Assembly: GCA_020851035.1 (NCBI GenBank)
Contig: JADZDM010000025.1
Coordinates: 62,001 to 126,000 of the forward strand
Length of the DNA: 64,000 nt
Origin: Gemmatimonadaceae bacterium
GTDB lineage: Bacteria; Gemmatimonadota; Gemmatimonadetes; Gemmatimonadales; Gemmatimonadaceae
Direction of reading: 5' to 3'
Part shown: piece after piece, positions 1 to 7,746 of the stretch
Numbering within the stretch: position 1 is the stretch's first letter
Layout of the letters: each line of letters starts with the position of its first letter
Notes under the pieces: model-generated
What the model was told of the DNA's origin: nothing
Database searches by the model: none
The model's input: the letters and a program-made list of their open reading frames with translations, nothing else
Made by a program: the position numbers and the translations under genes

Positions 1-1
1 G

Positions 2-175
2 CATCATCTGGAGGCGAAACGCCGCCCGGCGGCGCTCGGCAGATCAGCACCGCGCGAGGCGGCCGCAACTCTTCTGTATCTGGAAATCCCAGCCGCAGTT
101 GCGAACGAAGACGATCGTCTGGAGAATACCTCTTCACAGCTTCCCTGGGTAACGAAGTGGAAAAGAGAACACTAG
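2..175 (+). CDS. C-terminal end of an unidentified protein (partial)
   Basis: An open frame runs from the left edge (codon phase starting at base 2) to a TAG at 173-175 and gives about 57 residues ending in LPWVTKWKREH. It overlaps the GTG start of the next gene at 157 by 19 bases, the kind of overlap seen between co-translated genes, so it is probably the first visible member of the same operon. The tail is rich in charged residues with no recognisable motif. The next gene's own frame is also open to the left edge, so the assignment of this stretch is not certain. I do not recognise the family. Confidence 0.45.
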   Translation, partial: HHLEAKRRPAALGRSAPREAAATLLYLEIPAAVANEDDRLENTSSQLPWVTKWKREH

Positions 176-2367
176 ATTGGGCTCAACTTGTCGAGCTTGT
201 GAATACGCTTGATGGCCAACTCGACGAACTCGGCACACTGGTCGATGGTCTACTAGGCGATCGTATTGCTGTCTTCGATCAGAAGGACGGGCGGGTTCGA
301 GCTGACGCCGTGTTTGATCGGCTCGTCCTGCAGGTGGAGTATCGATCGAGAGCCGCTCTGCTCGAACTGTTGTTCGATCAGGCAGTGGTAGAGTTCTCCC
401 GCATTTTGTCGGGTGCTGAAGCCGAGTCGAATCGGATCCAGATTCTCTTCCGTCTTGGCACGGTGGTGGCGATGCAACCCCGAGCGTGCGCGCTCGGAGT
501 GCGGGCCGCGAATCAGGTGCTTGTTGCTTCGCATCATCGATGGGACATTCGCGTTTCCGCAGCGCAGTTCTTGGTCGATGTGGACGCGGTTGGGAACGAC
601 ATAAACTTCTGGCGTTCCTTGCCGGCATCCGGCGGTGAAAACGCTTGGAAGTTCGTGCCGACAGTTGCGCTCGCGCTCCTGAAGCAGTGGCCAGACGACT
701 CATTCAGGTTTTTGGTAGAGTCCGCTGTTTCGGCCGGAGGCGAGGCGGCGCAGGAGATCCTAAGCTTCGTTCGATTCTTTGGCCGGCGAATTGGTGATCG
801 CATCTCTCAGGGCGTCTATAGAGAGGTCGAACGGAGCCGATATGCAATGATGTCTCCACAACTCCGCGATGCCTTCGAGTTAATCGGACGAGGGGCTGGA
901 TGGAACCCAGGAGTTGGACTGACCATCGCGGCGTTACCGGTAGTCGCGCCCGGCGATACCATTGATCTATCGATACCAGTGGATCGACTCAATTCAAGCG
1001 CGGCGAGCAGAAACACCCGTCATGCAATGCTGTCAATGGTTAGTTCGTTGGCGCGCGTAAATGACAGCGCGACTGGATATCCACGACCGTTCTCCGACTC
1101 AATCGAGAGATCGGGCGCTTTCCGTTGGTTCAATCGACTTGGAGAAGCGGGTGTGTTCGGAGAGGGGGCGACGGAAGCAGACGTTCGAATGGGCCAACTA
1201 GACTTCGTCCGAGAGACAGTCCGACAAGATATCGACGATTCTCCCCCTTCTTCGACAGCATGTTCGGAGGGTGTGCTTCTCGAAAAGCTGAGGCACTTTG
1301 GCAAGTTTGACGATGCCGCTCGAGACGCAGCTAAGGCTCTGAAGGCGTGTGGGTTCACGGACCGGCCGTTTGTGTTCCTAAGCAGCGAGTACCACCAAGA
1401 CCGCCTATTGATGTCGCTCGCGGTGGAAGCACTCCGCCGCCATGGACTGCTGGGTGCTAGTCTTATGCTGAGACGTTGGGATGCTACCTCATTCAGAATA
1501 GGCAGCAACATCGACGGTCACGTCATGATGCGCGCGCACGTGACCTCAAAACCAACGCGTTTCGGTATTTACCGATTCAATGGCATGAACGCTTTTGTGC
1601 GTGTTGACAAGATCCGCGAACTTCATCGTGACGAGCCGACGGAGGCATCGCAGGCGATCCTGGAAATCGTCGATTCCTTCGCGCCGAGCATGATATCACG
1701 AGAAACCGGCGCAGAGGTCGAACGACGGTGCTTACAGATCGGTGTCAAGGCGCGTGCTCAGCTGGCACTGAGGCTCGGAAGATTCGGTTCAAAGGGATCG
1801 GTGTTCGAGGAGATCAGGCCCGCTTTGTCAAGGATCGCAGAGGCGCCACAACGGCGGGAGCGAGTATCCGAGAGTGACGATGAGAGTTTTGTCGGGTTCA
1901 TCAGGGGTGACGTCGGCGTCTACTGCGGCGGCGCAATAAATGCTCTGCTTGTCCGCACATGGTGGCAAGCTGCTGAGCCGCTCAACTTCTTGAAACTGTT
2001 GGGCCATGACGAGATTAGCGGCGGGTTGATATCAGGGCGGCGCCAAGACGGCGGCTCCCGCGCACATATTGAGAACTACTTGGACTTTGGTGGATTCGAG
2101 GCTAGTAGGCGAGCCTCAGCTGCGCAGCGTCACTTGACGACCCTGTTCCGAGATCTGGGGCGCTGTCTTTCGAAATGGGCAAAGGCTGTCCGTGGCCAAT
2201 CGCGGCTGAACGGATTGTCCGAATCATGCTACGCCGCTCGTCAATTGCTGGCTCCAAACCGTGACTTCAATTTTGGACGCTACGCTTTCGTGACTAGTAT
2301 CAAGGATCCTGCGACGTTAGTTCACGAGATCGACACCTTCGTCGAAGCCGGGGCAGCGCCGCAATGA
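157..2367 (+). CDS. Large protein of unknown function, operonic with an SsuABC-like importer
   Basis: This 736-residue protein is not recognised. It has no signal peptide and no clear membrane segment, so it is probably cytoplasmic. The N-terminal half is mostly helical with many Leu/Ala/Arg positions. Around residues 385-435 there is an alternating strand-helix-strand pattern (PFVFLSSEYHQDRLLMSLAV), and around 580-630 a GDVGVYCGGAINALL segment that loosely recalls the ligand-binding lobes of type-II periplasmic binding proteins; this resemblance is only by eye. The start is the GTG at 157, the first start in this frame, although the frame stays open to the window edge. The stop overlaps the next gene's ATG (ATGA), so translational coupling with the transporter genes is likely. 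GC content is clearly lower than in the photosynthesis genes, suggesting separate ancestry. A regulatory or substrate-sensing role for the transporter is a guess. Confidence 0.75.
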   Translation: MEKRTLDWAQLVELVNTLDGQLDELGTLVDGLLGDRIAVFDQKDGRVRADAVFDRLVLQVEYRSRAALLELLFDQAVVEFSRILSGAEAESNRIQILFRLGTVVAMQPRACALGVRAANQVLVASHHRWDIRVSAAQFLVDVDAVGNDINFWRSLPASGGENAWKFVPTVALALLKQWPDDSFRFLVESAVSAGGEAAQEILSFVRFFGRRIGDRISQGVYREVERSRYAMMSPQLRDAFELIGRGAGWNPGVGLTIAALPVVAPGDTIDLSIPVDRLNSSAASRNTRHAMLSMVSSLARVNDSATGYPRPFSDSIERSGAFRWFNRLGEAGVFGEGATEADVRMGQLDFVRETVRQDIDDSPPSSTACSEGVLLEKLRHFGKFDDAARDAAKALKACGFTDRPFVFLSSEYHQDRLLMSLAVEALRRHGLLGASLMLRRWDATSFRIGSNIDGHVMMRAHVTSKPTRFGIYRFNGMNAFVRVDKIRELHRDEPTEASQAILEIVDSFAPSMISRETGAEVERRCLQIGVKARAQLALRLGRFGSKGSVFEEIRPALSRIAEAPQRRERVSESDDESFVGFIRGDVGVYCGGAINALLVRTWWQAAEPLNFLKLLGHDEISGGLISGRRQDGGSRAHIENYLDFGGFEASRRASAAQRHLTTLFRDLGRCLSKWAKAVRGQSRLNGLSESCYAARQLLAPNRDFNFGRYAFVTSIKDPATLVHEIDTFVEAGAAPQ

Positions 2368-3071
2368 TCTCGTTCCGGAGCGTCGACTTCGCGTTCGGGA
2401 GGCGGCCCGTGCTGTCGGCGTTCAGCCTCGAATGCCATCCGGGCACGACTACTGCACTGCTAGGACCCTCGGGCTGCGGGAAAAGCACTCTCGTCCGGCT
2501 CGCATGCGGACTTCTGGCACCGCAAGCGGGGACCGTTCTTGCAGGTGAACGCAACGTCAAACTTGGAGACGTCAAGGGAGTCCTCTTTCAGGAGGACACG
2601 CTCCTGCCATGGCTCGGCGCATCGAAGAATGCGTGGTTTCCTAGGCGATATGATGGCCTGCAGAGGCCTGAAAAGTTGAGAGTGCTCTTCGACGAGTTCG
2701 GCCTCTCGGGTGCCGAAGCACTGTTGCCTCATGAACTCTCGATGGGAATGCGGAAGCGAGTCGAGCTGGTTCGCGCGTTGTGCGCTGACGATCGGTACCT
2801 TGTAGGTGACGAGCCGTTCTCAGCCTTAGATGTCCACCAGCGACATCGCCTTTGGTCTTTCTGGCGGAAGGAGATCGAGGAAACCGGTCGAGTGGCATTG
2901 CTCGTAAGCCACGACTTGGACGAGGCGTTGACTGTTGCCGACAGAATTTTGCTGCTATCGCCGGACGCACCGACTCGGATTCAACTCTCCGTGGCACGCG
3001 AGAACGGACGATTCCCAGGCGAGTTCCGCGAGAAGGTACTTGCGTTGATCCTCGGGCAGCGCGCAGTATGA
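2364..3071 (+). CDS. ABC importer ATP-binding protein (SsuB/TauB/NrtD type)
   Basis: The 235-residue protein is the ATP-hydrolysing subunit of an ABC importer. Walker A is GPSGCGKST (34-42), the Q-loop glutamine is in FQED (about 76), the signature is LSMGM (125-129), Walker B is YLVGDEP (145-151) and the switch histidine is in SHD (183). The LS-GM signature form is typical of the nitrate/sulfonate/taurine family. It overlaps the upstream unknown gene by 4 bases and the downstream permease by 4 bases, so all are probably co-translated. The ligand cannot be told from this subunit. Confidence 0.9.
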   Translation: MISFRSVDFAFGRRPVLSAFSLECHPGTTTALLGPSGCGKSTLVRLACGLLAPQAGTVLAGERNVKLGDVKGVLFQEDTLLPWLGASKNAWFPRRYDGLQRPEKLRVLFDEFGLSGAEALLPHELSMGMRKRVELVRALCADDRYLVGDEPFSALDVHQRHRLWSFWRKEIEETGRVALLVSHDLDEALTVADRILLLSPDAPTRIQLSVARENGRFPGEFREKVLALILGQRAV

Positions 3072-3874
3072 CTGCATCCCGCTCGTTGGACCCAGCGTTC
3101 GTAACAAGTAGCCGCCCTGTCTCCGCGATGGCACGCCTCTATTGGTTTGTGGCGTTTTCAGCGATATGGTTTGGGCTGGCCGAAACAGGTTTCGTGTCGT
3201 CACTTCTTCTGCCGCATCCACTGGACGTGCTCAGGGCAGTCGGGAATATCGGTTGGAAGCTGGTTCTGCACATTGTTGCTACTACCGTGCGAGCTAGTGT
3301 GGGCTTCGTGGTTGGCTTCGCTGCAGGCGTTGCGATTGGCTTCGCGATTCAGTACAGCCTGAGAGTCCAGCGAGTATTCGGACCAATGATCGACGCAATG
3401 CGACCTGTGCCTGCGCTCGCCACGCTTCCGCTGTTCATTCTGCTGTTCGGCTTCTCTGAGCTTGGGCGAGTCTGCCTGATCGCAAGTGGCACAGCCGTAT
3501 TCATGGCGACCTCAACCGTCGAGGCAGTTGCCAAGGTCCCGGAGCAGTGGACGCGATTTGCCCGTGTTTCCGGTCTTGATCGTCGGCGCGTGTTCAGGGA
3601 CGTGCTTGCTCAAGGCGTCGTGCCACTTCTGGTGGGACCGACTCGGCTCGCTGTTGCACTCGCCTTCACGCTAGCAATCGCGTCGGAGTTCATGGGGGCT
3701 CAGTCTGGATTGGGCTACTTGATCAACACGGCGAGAGTGAACTTGGCGATGCCGACGATCTGGCTGGCTGTAATTCTTCTCGGCCTTGTGAGCCAAGCTA
3801 TTGACCTTCTCGTGACGAGATTCTACGGTCGCTCGACAGGGTGGTACAGAGGCACTGAACAACTGGAGGCCTAG
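3068..3874 (+). CDS. ABC importer permease (SsuC/TauC type)
   Basis: This 268-residue integral membrane protein has about six hydrophobic segments. The cytoplasmic coupling loop is visible as VSGLDRRRVFRDVLAQGVVP followed by a long hydrophobic helix, matching the EAA loop of BPD_transp_1 permeases of the sulfonate/nitrate/taurine class. The ATG at 3068 was chosen because it overlaps the ATPase stop (ATGA) and gives a normal family length; the same frame is open further upstream but would only add out-of-context residues from the ATPase gene. It pairs with the ATPase before it and the binding protein after it. Confidence 0.88.
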   Translation: MTASRSLDPAFVTSSRPVSAMARLYWFVAFSAIWFGLAETGFVSSLLLPHPLDVLRAVGNIGWKLVLHIVATTVRASVGFVVGFAAGVAIGFAIQYSLRVQRVFGPMIDAMRPVPALATLPLFILLFGFSELGRVCLIASGTAVFMATSTVEAVAKVPEQWTRFARVSGLDRRRVFRDVLAQGVVPLLVGPTRLAVALAFTLAIASEFMGAQSGLGYLINTARVNLAMPTIWLAVILLGLVSQAIDLLVTRFYGRSTGWYRGTEQLEA

Positions 3875-3875
3875 C

Positions 3876-4946
3876 ATGTCCCGTCGTCGTCTCACTCTTG
3901 CAATCGCTTTCATCGCATTGGGAATCGGTACGGGGCTCTGGTTAGTCATGCGACGGAGTTCTTCCCCCGTAGAAATTCGGTACGGAATCACTCCGTTTCA
4001 GGACTCGGCACTTCCTGTAGTTCCCGCAGCGCTGGGATGGTACAAGGAAAGCGGCTTGAACGTGCGGTTGGTGGATCTTGGGTGGGAAGACGTGCCGTTG
4101 GCACTGGCGAGCGGATCGATCGACGTCGCACTGTACAACTTTGACTCATTCATGTCGTCGTGGCCGAGTTTGGCTAGTGGAGGAAAGGATGTCGTGTTTT
4201 ACGCGCCGTTGTACCTTTGGAACGGTGCGGCCATCATGGTCAGAGGTGGTGCCATGTCGCCGGCAGGTGACTTATCAGTTCTATCTCCTGCTCAGAGGTC
4301 TGAGAGGGTTCGCTCAGCCGTCGGCCAGCTTCGAGGTAAGCGCATCGGCATATCGGAAGGCACAACATTCGAGCAGACGGTTCTCGACGCGCTGCGTGTT
4401 GCTGGAATGACAAGGACCGATGTAGTTCTGGTGCATGCGAAGGCCGCAGATAACCTTGCGGCTTTTCTTTCCGGCGGTCTCGACGCATTTTCTGCCGGCC
4501 TTACTGAGCGCGTTCAAGCTCAGCGGTCTGGCGCTGTTCCGCTAGTCGAAGGTCCGGATGTGAGCCTGCCTGTTGTTGATGGGCTAGTGGCACGTCGCGA
4601 TTTTGTAGAATTGCACCCCGACGAGATGGCGCGACTCGTCGAGACGTGGTTTCGCACAGTAGAATATGTGTCGGCAAACCCAGCTGAAAGAGGCAGGCCT
4701 GTCCTCAACTACCTCTTAGGGAAGGCCAGCGTTGACTACAGCCCGGAAGAGTATGCTGTCGCGTGGACGTTTCAGTACTTTCCGAAGTCACGGGACGAAG
4801 CCGTGAGGGCCTTTCTGACTCCAGGAAGTCCCTATTTTTGGAGACCGATTTGGGCCCAGAACAGCTTGGATCTCGTTCAGCAGGGGAAGATAGCGAAACC
4901 GGTTCCGGAAAGAGTGTTTCTCGGAGAAGAGGCGCTGCGTCGCTGA
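3876..4946 (+). CDS. ABC importer substrate-binding protein (NMT1/SsuA-like)
   Basis: A 356-residue extracytoplasmic binding protein. An N-terminal Arg-rich stretch and one hydrophobic helix (about 6-25) look like a signal anchor with no clear cleavage site or lipobox. The following sequence (RYGITPFQDSALPVVPAALG, then WYKESGLNV and ALASGSIDVALYN) matches the NMT1/SsuA/TauA fold of type-II binding proteins, in which a large-to-small alternation surrounds the ligand pocket. It starts one base after the permease stop and is the last gene of the accessory operon. Ligand candidates from family membership are sulfonates, nitrate, pyrimidine precursors or similar small molecules; the sequence does not decide between them. 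Confidence 0.85.
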   Translation: MSRRRLTLAIAFIALGIGTGLWLVMRRSSSPVEIRYGITPFQDSALPVVPAALGWYKESGLNVRLVDLGWEDVPLALASGSIDVALYNFDSFMSSWPSLASGGKDVVFYAPLYLWNGAAIMVRGGAMSPAGDLSVLSPAQRSERVRSAVGQLRGKRIGISEGTTFEQTVLDALRVAGMTRTDVVLVHAKAADNLAAFLSGGLDAFSAGLTERVQAQRSGAVPLVEGPDVSLPVVDGLVARRDFVELHPDEMARLVETWFRTVEYVSANPAERGRPVLNYLLGKASVDYSPEEYAVAWTFQYFPKSRDEAVRAFLTPGSPYFWRPIWAQNSLDLVQQGKIAKPVPERVFLGEEALRR

Positions 4947-5075
4947 CGTCGACGCGGAGGACCGATGCAGTTTAAGGCGCCTCTGGCGCTATTCCTCGTA
5001 AGTTGGTACAACTAGACTCTCGTTTACGGCAGAGCGCATCGTGATCACAATCCGGCATGCCGGGCAGGAGGTCCG

Positions 5076-5242
5076 ATGAAGAATATTCGATTCACCCCCC
5101 GCTCGGATTTAGCAGACGTTGCGCCAGGCCGAATGCGGCACGGTCGTTGGCGAGACCTGTCGGAAGCTGGGCGTCAGGTAGTCCACGTTTTACCGCTGGC
5201 GGAAGCAGTACGCGGGCCTCGACATGGGCGAGCTGCGCTAGG
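5076..5242 (+). pseudogene. IS3-family orfA relic, 5' part (interrupted by IS481 element)
   Basis: The start reads MKNIRFT in one frame; after a frameshift the same strand reads QAECGTVVGETCRKLGV, stop, STFYRWRKQYAGLDMGELR. This is the helix-turn-helix orfA of IS3-type elements (typical pattern ETCRKLGVS-ATFYRWKKQYAGL). The frameshift, internal TAG codons and truncation show it is dead. It breaks at base 5242, exactly where the IS481-like element begins, and resumes at 6305. Confidence 0.75.
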
Positions 5243-6304
5243 TGTCGTTACCGGACAGGTTGTTCACGGTTGTAGACGGCTCATCGGGGGCAGTCGACCG
5301 TGCGCAGTGTGGGGCCGGGTGGTGTTGTAGGATGTGAGGAAGGCGGCGAGCGCGCCAGCGCGCCGTCGGGAGGAGCGGTAGGGTTTGGCGTAGGCCCATT
5401 CGCGGAGCGCGGTCTGGATGAAGCGTTCCGCTTTGCCGTTGGTGCGTGGCGTGTAGGGCCGCGTCCGGAGATGCCGGAGCCCATGCCGCGCGAGGGCGGC
5501 GGCGTGGGTCCGTTGCGTGTAGCAAAAGGCGTTGTCGGTCATCACGGCGACGACCGGGACGCCGAGCGTGGCCAACCAGGCGACGGCGTGATCGAGGAAG
5601 GTGACGGCACTCGCCGCGGTTTCGTCGGGCAGCAGCTCGGCATAGGCGACGCGGGAGGCATCGTCGACCGCGACGTGCAAACATTCCCAGCCGGTCGCTT
5701 GCCGCGGACCACGGCGCGCCCGGTCGCCCGTGATGCGATGGCCGATGATGCCGACGGCGATTTTCCCCAGCTTCTTCGCGTCAATGTGCAGCAGCTCGCC
5801 GGGCGTCTCGCGTTCGTAGCGCACGATGGGCGGGCGGGGCGTCAGCGACGGCAGCCGACCGAGGCCGAGCCGCCGCAACACGTCGCCCACCGTCGACAGC
5901 GGCAGCCCTAGGGCGTCGGCGATCTGCGGCCCACTGCGGCGCTGCGCGCGCAATCGGGTGATGCGCCGTTCGAGGCGTGGACTGACTTGCTGCGGCGAGT
6001 GCTGGGGCCGCGAGGACCGGTCGCGCAGCCCCGCCACGCCCTCCGCCTGATACCGCGCGACCCACTTCCAGACGGTCCGCACACTGACCCCGAACGCCGC
6101 CGCGATCACGGGGGCCGTCCACCCATCCCGGACATGTCGCTCCACGAGGCAGACTCGCCCCGCGAAGCCCAACCGGGCATTCTTGTGACTGTTCACGTGG
6201 TCCTCTGACGATCCGCTGCTGGTGGCCTAGAGAACCCCAGCTTCGCACCGTTACGACCCCGTGAACACCCTCACCAACCGTGAACAACGTCCCCGGTAAC
6301 GACA
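5243..6304 (-). mobile_element. IS481-family insertion sequence, copy A
   Basis: A 1062-bp element bounded by inverted repeats of about 30 bp (5243-5272 and 6275-6304; 27 of 30 positions agree), beginning TGTCGTTACCGG and ending in its complement. It carries one transposase gene on the - strand. Flanks are GCTAGG (5237-5242) and GCTAGT (6305-6310), consistent with the 6-bp NCTAGN target duplication known for IS481, with one differing outer base. It lies inside an IS3 orfA relic. Confidence 0.9.
5264..6196 (-). CDS. IS481-family transposase (copy A)
   Basis: A 310-residue transposase with an N-terminal helix-turn-helix (FGVSVRTVWKWVARYQAEG, about 35-53), a linker with DRSSRPQHSP, and an rve/DDE integrase core. 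The catalytic triad reads as D139 (LHIDAKKLG), D221 (VMTDNAFCY) and E257 (NGKAERF). The start is GTG at 6196, giving VNSHKNARL, the same opening as copy B; the stop lies within the terminal inverted repeat at 5264. No frameshift is seen, so it may be active. Confidence 0.92.
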   Translation of the reverse strand: MNSHKNARLGFAGRVCLVERHVRDGWTAPVIAAAFGVSVRTVWKWVARYQAEGVAGLRDRSSRPQHSPQQVSPRLERRITRLRAQRRSGPQIADALGLPLSTVGDVLRRLGLGRLPSLTPRPPIVRYERETPGELLHIDAKKLGKIAVGIIGHRITGDRARRGPRQATGWECLHVAVDDASRVAYAELLPDETAASAVTFLDHAVAWLATLGVPVVAVMTDNAFCYTQRTHAAALARHGLRHLRTRPYTPRTNGKAERFIQTALREWAYAKPYRSSRRRAGALAAFLTSYNTTRPHTAHGRLPPMSRLQP

Positions 6305-6341
6305 GCTAGTTCCGGTAACTGCGCAGGAGAACACCAAGCTC
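6305..6341 (+). pseudogene. IS3-family orfA relic, 3' part
   Basis: Directly after IS481 copy A the sequence reads on as the continuation of the orfA relic: TAG TTC CGG TAA CTG CGC, then GAGAACACCAAGCTC (ENTKL), matching the ELRQLRQL-EENTKL leucine-zipper region of IS3 OrfA with C-to-T type stop mutations. It is cut off at 6341, where a TGTCAGAG motif starts another repeat. Joining 5242 to 6305, less the 6-bp target duplication, restores the alignment. Confidence 0.6.
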
Positions 6342-6395
6342 TGTCAGAGATCGTCACACATTCCCCACCCAGAGATCGTCTCAAATGCCCCACCC
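6342..6395. repeat. Two tandem 26-bp repeats, IS21-like terminal structure
   Basis: After TGT, the 26-bp unit CAGAGATCGTC..CCCCACCC appears at 6345-6370 and again at 6370-6395 with 5 or so differences. Multiple terminal repeats beginning with TG are typical of IS21-family ends, so this may be a stranded IS end; no istA or istB gene accompanies it. Confidence 0.45.
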
Positions 6396-6678
6396 CCACC
6401 GCGGGAGCTGGGCAATGGATGGCAGACCGGAGTGGGTAGGACCGTTGGGTGGACCGGCATCTTCCGGCGTCTTCAGCGAAATCGTGTTGTGCCCATCGGG
6501 TTCTGGCTGGAGATGCGCAGCCCGGCGCGTGCACGTTGGGCTCCCTATATAGTAACATGCTGCATCGCTCAGCAATTGCGTAAGCCAGCTTGGATGCATC
6601 ATTCGGACCTGCGCCTGCTAAGACGCTGTGTTACGCGTTACGGTCTGCGTCAGGCGCACTTTCGCCGCATTGCGCAGT
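6396..6678. other. Non-coding spacer between the two IS481 elements
   Basis: I see no convincing gene here. Short open frames on both strands have no recognisable motif. Base composition is less GC-rich than the photosynthesis genes and includes an AT-rich TATATAGTAAC stretch near 6545. It is probably debris of earlier insertions. Confidence 0.5.
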
Positions 6679-6684
6679 GCTAGC

Positions 6685-7717
6685 TGTAGTTGACGGAGAG
6701 GTTGTTCACAGGGCGTAGCGGTTGAAAGCTGGGGTTGTCTGGACACTCAACCGGCAACCAGCCAGGGGCCCTGTGAACTCCCACAAGAATGCACGATTGA
6801 CCCCGGCGGGGCGACTCGCCGTGCTCCAGCGCGTGCAGGCCGGCGTGCCGGTCGCGGAGGTCGCGCGGGGCGCCTGTGTCTCCGCGCGCACGATCTGGAA
6901 GTGGTTGCAGCGCTTCAAGTTGGAGGGCGTGGCGGGGCTGCAGGATCGCTCGTCACGGCCACAGCGGTTGGCGCGCCGCCTGCCGCGCTATCAGCACCGG
7001 CAAGTCGAGAAGGCGCGACGGAAACGCTGGTCGTCGCTGCGCATCGCCTCGCACTATGCGCTGCCCGTCTCGACCGTCGTGACGATGCTGCGGCGCCTCC
7101 AACTCGATCGCCTGCCGTCGCTCGCGCCGCCACAACCCGTGGTGCGGTATGAGCACGCCCGGCCCGGCGCACTCCTTCACCTGGACATCAAGAAACTGGG
7201 GCGCATTCAGGGGATCGGCCACCGCATTCATGGGGATCGGCGGCGGACCGCGCGCGGCATCGGCTGGGAGTACGTCCACGTCGCCATCGACGATTGCACC
7301 CGCCTGGGCTACAGCGAAGTGCTCGACAATGAGACTGGACGGACCGCGGCCGGCTTCCTCGCCCGCGCCATCGCGTGGTACGCCGCCCACGGCATCCGCA
7401 TCACGGGGCTGCTGACCGACAACGGGGGGTGCTACCGCAGCGACGCCCACGCCGTCGTCGTCGCGCACCACCGCCTCACGCACCGCTTCACCCGACCCTA
7501 CCGCCCGCAGACGAACGGCAAAGCCGAACGCTTCATCCGCACGCGGCTCCACGAATGGGCCTATGCCCAGGCGTACTGCGCCTCCCGCTGGCGCACCGCC
7601 GCCCTCACCCGCTATCTCACCTACTACAACACGCGACGCCGCCACAGCGGCATCGCCATGTGCACCCCGGCAGAACGACTGGCGGCGCGACTGTGAACAA
7701 CGTCTCCGTCATCTACA
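6685..7717 (+). mobile_element. IS481-family insertion sequence, copy B
   Basis: A 1033-bp element with 27-bp inverted ends (6685-6711 and 7691-7717; 25 of 27 agree), starting TGTAG and ending CTACA. It is flanked on both sides by a perfect GCTAGC (6679-6684 and 7718-7723), a 6-bp target duplication of the NCTAGN type. Its transposase differs clearly from copy A, so these are two distinct elements and not a duplication. Confidence 0.93.
6773..7696 (+). CDS. IS481-family transposase (copy B)
   Basis: A 307-residue DDE transposase starting at GTG 6773 (VNSHKNARL), the same start as copy A; an upstream in-frame codon at 6722 would add 17 unrelated residues from the terminal repeat. The helix-turn-helix is around ACVSARTIWKWLQRFKLEG (34-52). 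Catalytic residues are D138 (LHLDIKKLG), D216 (LLTDNGGCY) and E252 (NGKAERF). The stop codon overlaps the right inverted repeat. It is intact. Confidence 0.92.
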   Translation: MNSHKNARLTPAGRLAVLQRVQAGVPVAEVARGACVSARTIWKWLQRFKLEGVAGLQDRSSRPQRLARRLPRYQHRQVEKARRKRWSSLRIASHYALPVSTVVTMLRRLQLDRLPSLAPPQPVVRYEHARPGALLHLDIKKLGRIQGIGHRIHGDRRRTARGIGWEYVHVAIDDCTRLGYSEVLDNETGRTAAGFLARAIAWYAAHGIRITGLLTDNGGCYRSDAHAVVVAHHRLTHRFTRPYRPQTNGKAERFIRTRLHEWAYAQAYCASRWRTAALTRYLTYYNTRRRHSGIAMCTPAERLAARL

Positions 7718-7746
7718 GCTAGCGACTCTCGCTTCGCGCCCAGGCT

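Noticed and set aside
5300-5911. + strand frame opposite the IS481 transposase
   Set aside because: Antisense of a clear transposase with catalytic residues; no support.
5243-7717. Composite transposon formed by the two IS481 elements
   Set aside because: The two elements have different transposases and different terminal repeats and each has its own target duplication, so they are independent insertions.
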